Below, piece by piece: positions 1 through 5,026 of a stretch of 5,026 bases of DNA. The stretch covers positions 1 through 5,026 of the forward strand of contig CALNCF010000073.1 of assembly GCA_937875035.1 (NCBI GenBank). Direction: 5' to 3'. Under the pieces are notes generated by a model. The model searched no databases. It saw only the letters and a list, made by a program, of their open reading frames with translations, and had not been told where the DNA came from. Source of the stretch: an uncultured Sphingobacteriaceae bacterium. Lineage in GTDB: Bacteria; Bacteroidota; Bacteroidia; Sphingobacteriales; Sphingobacteriaceae. Each line of letters opens with the position of its first letter. Positions within the stretch are counted from its first letter, which is position 1. The translations under genes were made by a program, and so were the position numbers.

Positions 1-782
1 TCTTTCTCCCCGAAGATGAAAAAGGCCAGCACAATGCCGTAAACGGGCTCCAGATTGGTGGTGAGCACCACAGTATAGGCAGAGATCTCCTTCATCACCG
101 AAACCCCGGTCACATAGGCCACGGCCGTACATACGGTTCCCAGCAGCATAAGGTAAACGAAGTCGCTCAGGTTCAGGCTCAAGTTGTAGCCGGAATTATG
201 GAGTGTAGCCAACAGGTACACGCTGATGATCAGGAAGCCGCCCAGCATCTCGTAAAAGCTGATCATTACCGCTTCCCGGTTCCTGATCTGCTTTTCGTTG
301 ATAATGGTGAACAGCGATGCCAACAAGGCGGTGGCAAGCCCGTACATAATACCCTCGGTATAGCGGGTCTCGAAATGGAAGATGAGGTAGATCCCCCCGA
401 TAATAACCAGTCCGACAGAGAGATCCAGCACAGAAAAGCCTTTCCGGTTGATGATCGGGCTCAGGAAGCTGGTAAAAAGGGCTGTGGATGAAAGGCAGAC
501 CAGGGCTACGGATACATTGGATACCTTGATCGACTGGAAAAAGAAGATCCAGTGCAGGGCCACGATGCCCCCGATCCCTGTCAGCTTCAGGATATTGATG
601 GGTTCCAGCAGGATGGGCTGTTTCTTATAGAGCAGGTATGCGAAGAGGCTCAGGGCCGCGATCAGCATGCGCCACCATACCAGCTCCATGGCCGGCATGT
701 CGATCAGGGCGCCCAGAATGGCCGTAAAGCCCCAGATGAACACCGTGATGTGTAATAAGACCAGGTTCCTACTTAGGTGCAA
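1..782 (-). CDS. EamA/DMT-family membrane transporter (3' end outside window)
   Basis: This is an inner-membrane transporter of the drug/metabolite transporter superfamily (EamA, RhaT-like), built from two repeated five-helix halves. The substrate cannot be told from sequence; known members export amino acids, metabolites or drugs. Reading leftward from 782 gives 260 open codons of mostly hydrophobic protein. Seen directly: the first-helix motif FIWGFTAILG (about residues 15-24), WWRM (36-39), a second half starting near YGLATALLASLF, and the late signature NLEPVYGIVLAFFIFGEK (243-260), typical of the second EamA domain. Family members are usually about 290-300 residues, so roughly 30-40 C-terminal residues lie beyond position 1. 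Start: an in-frame TGA lies two codons upstream of the TTG at 782-780, and no ATG exists before the first helix, so TTG is the best start. It overlaps the end of the permease gene by 14 nt, which suggests translational coupling. The family call is firm; the start is moderately sure. Confidence 0.88.
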   Translation of the reverse strand, partial: MHLSRNLVLLHITVFIWGFTAILGALIDMPAMELVWWRMLIAALSLFAYLLYKKQPILLEPINILKLTGIGGIVALHWIFFFQSIKVSNVSVALVCLSSTALFTSFLSPIINRKGFSVLDLSVGLVIIGGIYLIFHFETRYTEGIMYGLATALLASLFTIINEKQIRNREAVMISFYEMLGGFLIISVYLLATLHNSGYNLSLNLSDFVYLMLLGTVCTAVAYVTGVSVMKEISAYTVVLTTNLEPVYGIVLAFFIFGEK

Positions 783-1866
783 TTCTCAGGAGATAAAGTC
801 CGTAAATACCAAAAACGATATTGGGGATCCACACGGCGATCATAGGGTGTAAGCCTCCCTTGGTAGCGAATGTGGTGGTAAACTGCATCAGGAGAATGTA
901 TACAAAGCTGCTCCCGATCCCGACGCCGAGCTGGGCGCCGAGCCCTCCGCGCACCTTGCGCGAGGAAAGAGCTACAGCCATCAGCACCAGGATAAAGGTG
1001 GAAAAGGGCATGGCGTAGCGCTTGTATTTCTCCACGATATAATCCTCTATACCTGCCGAACCCCGTTTCTGCTGTGTATCGATGTATTCGTTCAGCTCCG
1101 AAAGGGTCAGGGTTTCCTTACGGTTATCCTTACGTTCGAAATCCGCAGGACTCATTTTAAGCACCGTATCCATTTCCGCGCCCCGTACCAGTGTTTCCCG
1201 CAGACTGTCGGTATAACGGATCGAATAATTATAGATCTTCCAGCCGTGCAGGGTAGAATCCCAGCTGATCCGGTCGGACATCAGCTTGTAATAGAGGTTA
1301 TGCTTGTCGAATTTTTCCAGGGTGAAGCGGTAGCCCGTGTTCTCCGAGTTATTATAGCTTTCGAGGAAGGCATAGGTGCCTGCATCCAGCTGCATGTGGA
1401 TATTCCGCTCCTTGTACACGTATTTATTGTTGACATAGGTATTCTCGAACTCGATGCGGATCTTGTTGGCATAGGGGATGAGGTAGGCATTGGAAACAAA
1501 GCTCAGCACGGTGAGGAACATGGCCGTCACAAAATAGGGGTATAACAGGCGGCTGAAGCTCACACCTCCGCTCAGGATAGCCACGATTTCGGTGTTATTG
1601 GCCATTTTAGAGGTAAAGAAGATCGCGGCAATGAAAATAAGCAGCGGGCTCAGCATCCCTACATAATGCGGGATAAAGTTGAGGTAGTACCGGAAGACGA
1701 TCGCGCTGAAAGGGGCGCCCTTCTCAATAAAGTCGTCCACCTTCTCCGAAAAGTCAAATACGATCGCGATCGCGATAAAGATCGCCATGGTGAAAAAGAA
1801 AGTCCCGAGGAACTTCTTAATGATGTACCAGTCAATTAATTGCAGCCTGTAGTTGAATTTCCGCAC
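769..1866 (-). CDS. LptF/LptG family lipopolysaccharide export permease (YjgP/YjgQ)
   Basis: This is an inner-membrane subunit of the Lpt transporter, which with the ATPase LptB pulls lipopolysaccharide out of the inner membrane and passes it to LptC/LptA. The 365-residue length matches the family (about 360). Visible order: transmembrane helices near residues 20-38, 62-84 and 106-126; a polar periplasmic domain from about 130 to 280, where the family has its beta-jellyroll; then helices near 284-301, 309-332 and 340-361. Between helices 2 and 3, NNTEIVAILSGGVSF (90-104) matches the cytoplasmic coupling helix that docks onto LptB, including its conserved Glu (E93). The N-terminal FDFSEKVDDFIEKG resembles the shorter Bacteroidota paralogue. 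Whether it acts as LptF or LptG cannot be settled here. Start: GTG at 1866-1864, with an in-frame TAG two codons upstream and the next Met (M27) inside helix 1, so GTG is essentially forced. It lies 12 nt after tgt and overlaps the transporter gene downstream. Confidence 0.95.
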   Translation of the reverse strand: MRKFNYRLQLIDWYIIKKFLGTFFFTMAIFIAIAIVFDFSEKVDDFIEKGAPFSAIVFRYYLNFIPHYVGMLSPLLIFIAAIFFTSKMANNTEIVAILSGGVSFSRLLYPYFVTAMFLTVLSFVSNAYLIPYANKIRIEFENTYVNNKYVYKERNIHMQLDAGTYAFLESYNNSENTGYRFTLEKFDKHNLYYKLMSDRISWDSTLHGWKIYNYSIRYTDSLRETLVRGAEMDTVLKMSPADFERKDNRKETLTLSELNEYIDTQQKRGSAGIEDYIVEKYKRYAMPFSTFILVLMAVALSSRKVRGGLGAQLGVGIGSSFVYILLMQFTTTFATKGGLHPMIAVWIPNIVFGIYGLYLLRIAPK

Positions 1867-1878
1867 GTTCTAAAGATA

Positions 1879-3009
1879 CTATAATCGTTCACCTAATATA
1901 CGGACCATCTTATTTTTCCAGTCGTAGAACTCTCCTGAAACGATCTTATTCCGGGCTTCGCCTACCAGCCATAAATAAAAATGCAGGTTGTGCAGGGTCG
2001 CGATCTGGGCGCCAAGTATCTCTTTCGACATGATCAGGTGACGGAGATAAGCCTTGCTGTATTGCCGGTCTGAAAAAAGGTCGCTCTCCGCTTCAATGAC
2101 CGAGAAGTCATTCTTCCACTTTTCATTTTTAATATTGATGATGCCGTTCCGGGTAAAGAGCATCCCGTTCCGGGCGTTCCGGGTTGGCATTACGCAATCG
2201 AACATATCGATCCCTAAAGCAATGCATTCCAGTATATTGATGGGCGTGCCCACACCCATCAGGTAGCGGGGCTTGCTTTCCGGTAACACACCGCATACCA
2301 GCTCGGTCATCTCGTACATGTCTTCGGCAGGTTCTCCTACCGACAATCCGCCGATGGCATTTCCCTCGCGTTCAAAAGAAGCGATGGTCTCTGCCGATCT
2401 CAAACGCAGATCCTTATATACGCTGCCCTGCACGATCGGGAACAGGGTCTGACTGTAGCCGTACAAGGGTTCGGTCGTGTCGAAACGTTCGCAGCAGCGT
2501 TTCAGCCAGCGATGCGTCATGTCCATCGAACGTCGGGCATAGTTATATTCGCAGGGGTACGGCGTGCATTCATCGAAGGCCATGATGATGTCGGCCCCGA
2601 TAATGCGCTGGGTGTCCATCACGTTTTCAGGAGTGAAGAGATGTTTCGACCCGTCGATATGTGAACGGAAGGTAACGCCTTCCTCTTTGATCTTCCGCAC
2701 ACCCGACAGCGAATACACCTGGTAGCCTCCGCTATCGGTCAGGATAGGGTGGTTCCAGCTGTTGAAACGGTGTAAGCCGCCCGCTGCCTGTATGGTATCC
2801 AGGCCGGGGCGTAAATAAAGATGATAGGTATTTCCCAGTATGATCTGGGCCTTGATATCATCCTGCAGCTCACGCTGGTGAACGCCTTTGACCGTTGCGG
2901 CAGTACCCACCGGCATGAATATGGGAGTTAATATGTCTCCGTGGTCTGTACTCACTTTTCCGGCACGTGCCTTACTCAGTTTATCTTGTGCTTCTAAAGA
3001 GAATTTCAT
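1879..3009 (-). CDS. tgt: queuine/preQ1 tRNA-guanine transglycosylase
   Basis: Tgt swaps guanine-34 for preQ1 in tRNAs with GUN anticodons (Asp, Asn, His, Tyr), the committed step of queuosine synthesis; the enzyme is cytosolic. The 376-residue TIM-barrel protein shows the family signatures: TPIFMPVGT (28-36), LGNTYHLYLRPG (58-69), TDSGGYQV with catalytic D92 (91-98), VQGSVY (193-198), GGLSVGEP (220-227), YLMGVGTP (249-256), and DMFDCVMPTRNARNG (268-282), where D271 is the expected nucleophile. Oddity: the zinc motif CxCxxC expected near 306-316 is absent (that stretch reads EAESDLFSDRQ); only the motif's histidine (H340, in TLHNLHFY) remains. Start: ATG at 3009 gives the usual MKF opening and length. 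The frame stays open up to a TTG at 3024, but that codon lies inside the candidate promoter. First gene of the leftward tgt-lptF/G-eamA group; its stop is 12 nt before the permease start. Confidence 0.97.
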   Translation of the reverse strand: MKFSLEAQDKLSKARAGKVSTDHGDILTPIFMPVGTAATVKGVHQRELQDDIKAQIILGNTYHLYLRPGLDTIQAAGGLHRFNSWNHPILTDSGGYQVYSLSGVRKIKEEGVTFRSHIDGSKHLFTPENVMDTQRIIGADIIMAFDECTPYPCEYNYARRSMDMTHRWLKRCCERFDTTEPLYGYSQTLFPIVQGSVYKDLRLRSAETIASFEREGNAIGGLSVGEPAEDMYEMTELVCGVLPESKPRYLMGVGTPINILECIALGIDMFDCVMPTRNARNGMLFTRNGIINIKNEKWKNDFSVIEAESDLFSDRQYSKAYLRHLIMSKEILGAQIATLHNLHFYLWLVGEARNKIVSGEFYDWKNKMVRILGERL

Positions 3010-3021
3010 GAATTTCAGCAG

Positions 3022-3029
3022 CAAATATA
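3022..3029 (-). promoter_or_regulatory. candidate -7 element for the tgt operon
   Basis: The minus strand reads TATATTTG here, a perfect match to the Bacteroidota -7 consensus TAnnTTTG used by the primary sigma factor. It ends 12 nt before the tgt ATG at 3009, which would give a very short leader of a few bases. No clear TTTG lies at the -33 distance (the expected place, about 3049-3054, reads as an A run on the minus strand), so the promoter is half supported. An AT-rich region makes a chance match plausible. Confidence 0.4.
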
Positions 3030-3035
3030 AGAAAG

Positions 3036-3050
3036 AATCAAATCTTGATT
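3036..3050. repeat. inverted repeat in the divergent intergenic region, possible operator
   Basis: AATCAA (3036-3041) and TTGATT (3045-3050) form a perfect 6-bp inverted repeat around a 3-nt centre. Pairing extends to 3032-3034 against 3052-3054 if the G/T position 3035/3051 is allowed as a mismatch. It sits between the two divergent genes, between the tgt -7 candidate and the rightward -7 candidate, and its right arm overlaps the rightward CTTG -33 candidate. A regulator binding here could act on both transcripts. The stem is AT-rich and short, so chance is possible; the T run after it does not make a convincing terminator because no gene ends nearby. Confidence 0.35.
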
Positions 3051-3076
3051 TTTTATAATTTTTTCTTTTACATTCG
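3044..3076 (+). promoter_or_regulatory. candidate Bacteroidota-type promoter for the glycosyltransferase-sigma-rsmG operon
   Basis: CTTG at 3044-3047 and TACATTCG at 3069-3076 are separated by 21 nt. This fits the Bacteroidota primary-sigma pattern TTTG-N19-21-TAnnTTTG with one mismatch in each element. Transcription would begin near 3080-3085, leaving a leader of about 15-19 nt before the GTG at 3099. The fit also argues against translation starting at the TTG at 3045, which would lie inside the promoter. Confidence 0.45.
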
Positions 3077-3098
3077 TAGCAAATTCGATCTGATAGTT

Positions 3099-4211
3099 GT
3101 GGCGAGCATATATTACATTCTACCCGTATTATTTCTTCTTCTCACGCTGATTCAATTGTATTATCTCCTGGGATATTTCTCAAGGGTATCCTATTACAAG
3201 AAAAAAGCGCAACCCGGCCAGCCTGTATTTCCTGTTTCCATTGTGATCAGCGCCCGGAATGAGGCAGAGAACCTTCGCCTGCACCTGCCTTCTGTTCTTG
3301 AGCAGCAATACCCTGATTTTGAAGTGATCGTGGTGAACGATTGTTCGTACGACCTTTCTTCGGATGTGCTAAAGGAGATGAAGCTGCGCTACGATCACCT
3401 GAAGATCGTCGAGATCCAGGAAGACGATCGTTTTAAGCACGGTAAGAAATTCGCGCTCACGCTGGGTATCAAAGCTGCCAAGAACGAACACTTATTGTTT
3501 ACCGATGCTGATTGTGCTCCCATGAGCACGAACTGGCTTTTTTCCATGCAGCAGGCCTTCGAAAAGAAAGAGATCGTATTGGGTTATTCTCCGTATTTCC
3601 GCAGGAAAGGATTTTTAAATGCCTGCGCGCGCTTCGAGACCTTCTTCACCGCGATCCAGTATTTCGGCTTTGCGCTTCGCAGGAATGCCTATATGGGAGT
3701 AGGGCGGAACCTTGCCTATACCAAGTCTATCTTTTTTCGTAATAAGGGCTTTGCCGCGCACATGCACGTATTATCAGGCGATGATGACCTGTTTGTGAAT
3801 CAGAATGCCACTTCCGGTAACGTCAGCGTTAACCTCGACCCCGACAGCTTCGTTATCACAGAGGCCAAGCAAACCTATGCTTCCTACTTCAGGCAGCGTT
3901 TGCGCCACATGAGCGCCGGAAAGCTGTACCGGAAAAATCATATTTATCACTTAACCATGATCGCCGTGAGCGGATGGTTATTTTACCTGCTTTTTATTCT
4001 ACTCCTTTTTACTAACTTTAAACCTGAAATTACGCTCGGAATTTTTGCAGTACGTTTTATCGTGGCCGGAGTCCTGTACTACCCCGCGATGAAAAGATTG
4101 CATGTAGGGGATTTGTGGTGGTGGTATCCGTTTTTGGAATTCATATATTTCCTGGTTATTCCCGTATGGGCAATCGTCGGGTTTTTCAGAAAGCAGCGTA
4201 AATGGAATTAA
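3099..4211 (+). CDS. membrane-anchored family 2 glycosyltransferase
   Basis: This is a GT-A fold glycosyltransferase that should transfer a sugar from a nucleotide donor to an envelope lipid or polysaccharide; the true substrate is unknown. Starting at GTG 3099 the product has 370 residues. Visible order: one N-terminal transmembrane helix (about 3-26); the GT2 domain with PVSIVISARNE (45-55), VIVVNDCS (76-83, donor-binding Asp), the DAD metal-binding motif in FTDADC (134-139), and SGDDD (226-230) as the likely catalytic-base region; then QRLRH (266-270), which stands where processive members carry QxxRW, with His replacing Trp; finally about three transmembrane segments (about 285-305, 312-327 and 342-363). 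The frame is open to a TTG at 3045, adding 18 AT-rich-coded residues; I prefer GTG 3099 because the helix begins there and a promoter candidate covers 3044-3076. Its last 10 nt overlap the sigma factor gene, which suggests coupled translation. Confidence 0.9.
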   Translation: MASIYYILPVLFLLLTLIQLYYLLGYFSRVSYYKKKAQPGQPVFPVSIVISARNEAENLRLHLPSVLEQQYPDFEVIVVNDCSYDLSSDVLKEMKLRYDHLKIVEIQEDDRFKHGKKFALTLGIKAAKNEHLLFTDADCAPMSTNWLFSMQQAFEKKEIVLGYSPYFRRKGFLNACARFETFFTAIQYFGFALRRNAYMGVGRNLAYTKSIFFRNKGFAAHMHVLSGDDDLFVNQNATSGNVSVNLDPDSFVITEAKQTYASYFRQRLRHMSAGKLYRKNHIYHLTMIAVSGWLFYLLFILLLFTNFKPEITLGIFAVRFIVAGVLYYPAMKRLHVGDLWWWYPFLEFIYFLVIPVWAIVGFFRKQRKWN

Positions 4212-4813
4212 ACAACAATCTTTCGGAAAAGGCGCGTTACGATTACGATCTGGTTAAACGTGCGCTGGCCAATAATCAAAAGGCTTATAACGAGCTGATG
4301 GTCCGTTACAAGGATGCCATCTATTTCATGCTCCTCAAAATGGTGAACAACAAGGAAGACGCAAACGACCTCACCGTAGAAGCATTTGGAAAAGCCTTTG
4401 AGAATCTCGATAAATACCGCCCGGAATACGCCTTCAGTACCTGGCTCTTCCGTATTGCTACCAATAACTGCATCGACTTTATCCGTAAGCGTAAGCTCAA
4501 GACCTTTTCGATCGACGAAACATTCGATAAGGGTGGCGACGGGGACGAGATTCGCCTGGATTTTGCTTCTTCGACCCTCGATCCCGAAGAGCATCTCATT
4601 AAAAAGCAGAAATCATTCGTGATGCGTAATGTGGTCGATCGTTTGTCGCCGCGTTACCGGCAGCTGGTGATCCTGCGCTATTTCGACGAAAAATCGTATG
4701 AAGAGATCGCCGGTGAGCTGAAGCTCCCGCTGGGAACGGTGAAAGCGCAGCTGTTCAGGGCACGCGACCTGATGCAGGACATGATCGGCCAGGCCGGAAA
4801 CGATAAATTTTAA
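4202..4813 (+). CDS. ECF-type RNA polymerase sigma-70 factor
   Basis: This small (203-residue) sigma factor has only regions 2 and 4, as in the extracytoplasmic-function group; it would direct RNA polymerase to a set of alternative promoters. Region 2 spans about residues 24-98: the core-binding segment with KEDANDLTVEAFGKAFENL (51-69) and the -10-reading part FSTWLFRIATNNCIDFIRKRK (78-98). A charged linker (about 100-135, with DKGGDGDE) leads to region 4 (about 136-193), whose helix-turn-helix is clear: SPRYRQLVILRYF, then SYEEIAGELKLPLGTVKAQ, then LFRARDLM. It starts with ATG inside the last codons of the glycosyltransferase, and rsmG follows after 5 nt. No anti-sigma factor gene is next to it, so control by a membrane anti-sigma is not visible; it may be controlled by its level of expression. 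The family is certain, the regulon unknown. Confidence 0.95.
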   Translation: MELNNNLSEKARYDYDLVKRALANNQKAYNELMVRYKDAIYFMLLKMVNNKEDANDLTVEAFGKAFENLDKYRPEYAFSTWLFRIATNNCIDFIRKRKLKTFSIDETFDKGGDGDEIRLDFASSTLDPEEHLIKKQKSFVMRNVVDRLSPRYRQLVILRYFDEKSYEEIAGELKLPLGTVKAQLFRARDLMQDMIGQAGNDKF

Positions 4814-4818
4814 TTACA

Positions 4819-5026
4819 GTGGAGCTTATCAGACTTTATTTTCCCGGCCTCAGCGAAAAACAATACACACAACTGGAAGCGCTGTACGACCTGTACGCGC
4901 ACTGGAATGCGCAGATCAATGTGATCTCCCGTAAAGACATGGACCAGTTCTACGAACGCCATGTATTGCATTCCCTGGCTATTGCCAGAGTAATGCCTTT
5001 CCTGCCCGGTGCTTCGGTGCTGGATG
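4819..5026 (+). CDS. rsmG: 16S rRNA (guanine527-N7)-methyltransferase, 5' part only
   Basis: RsmG (GidB) uses S-adenosylmethionine to methylate N7 of G527 in 16S rRNA. Sixty-nine codons are visible before the window ends. They carry the N-terminal helical signature of the family: FPGLSEKQYTQLEALYDLY, then HWNAQINVISRKD (33-45; compare WNxxxNLTS in E. coli), then the conserved RHVLHSLAI stretch (50-58). The last codons, ASVLD, begin the Rossmann SAM-binding motif (usually VLDVGTGGGFPG), which is cut by the edge, so no catalytic residue can be checked. Start: GTG at 4819 is the only usual start after an in-frame TAA at 4804; the next ATG is about 40 codons in and would remove the signature. There is no Shine-Dalgarno; the upstream stretch is AT-rich. 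It lies 5 nt after the sigma gene and is probably co-transcribed. Confidence 0.93.
   Translation, partial: MELIRLYFPGLSEKQYTQLEALYDLYAHWNAQINVISRKDMDQFYERHVLHSLAIARVMPFLPGASVLD

Noticed and set aside
198..755. Several plus-strand frames of 60-97 codons opposite the transporter gene
   Set aside because: The minus strand carries an uninterrupted EamA protein across this stretch; the plus-strand products are polar, overlapping one another and unlike any family.
1246..1545. A 99-codon plus-strand frame opposite the permease gene
   Set aside because: It mirrors the codons of the permease's periplasmic domain and has no recognisable motif.
1761..1776. Palindrome of alternating CGATCGCGATCGCGAT
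   Set aside because: It lies inside the permease gene and is explained by repeated Ile-Ala codons (ATC GCG) in the first transmembrane helix.
2149..2186. Repeated GTTCCGGG units
   Set aside because: They fall in tgt and encode the Arg-Asn repeats of TRNARNG and FTRNG; the protein family explains them.
3032..3056. Hairpin followed by a T run, resembling a terminator
   Set aside because: The stem is AT-rich and short, and no gene ends upstream of it in either direction; an operator or chance repeat fits better.
4208..4594. A 128-codon open frame on the minus strand across the sigma factor gene
   Set aside because: It lies fully opposite a confident gene, resembles no family I know and has no start context of its own; it is a shadow of the sigma gene.

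Overview
The window looks like chromosomal DNA from a member of the Bacteroidota, probably near Chitinophaga/Sphingobacteriia. This is inferred from protein flavour (a Tgt of about 376 residues with the ending typical of this phylum), the lack of Shine-Dalgarno sequences before any gene, and TAnnTTTG-like -7 promoter elements. No species can be named from the sequence alone.

Layout: two divergent gene groups leave a short AT-rich intergenic region at about 3010-3098. On the minus strand, reading leftward: tgt (queuosine tRNA modification; 3009-1879), a six-helix LptF/LptG-type lipopolysaccharide-export permease (1866-769), and an EamA/DMT-type ten-helix transporter (782 to beyond position 1, cut by the window edge). 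The spacings are 12 nt and a 14-nt overlap, so this is very likely one transcript. On the plus strand, reading rightward: a membrane-anchored family 2 glycosyltransferase (3099-4211), an ECF-type sigma-70 factor (4202-4813, overlapping by 10 nt), and the start of rsmG, the 16S rRNA G527 N7-methyltransferase (4819 to beyond the window end, 5-nt gap). This again is probably one transcript.

The genes share no single pathway. The window mixes RNA modification (tgt, rsmG), envelope functions (LptF/G permease, membrane glycosyltransferase, EamA transporter) and a transcription factor. This reads as a housekeeping neighbourhood, not a mobile or defence island. There is no IS element, tRNA, CRISPR array, toxin-antitoxin pair or phage gene. 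No gap between genes exceeds about 90 bp.

I did not find a new biological system. The points most worth checking are: a Tgt whose canonical CxCxxC zinc ligands are absent; an inverted repeat between the two divergent promoter candidates; an ECF sigma factor translationally coupled to a glycosyltransferase and rsmG with no anti-sigma gene beside it; and four of six genes starting with GTG or TTG.
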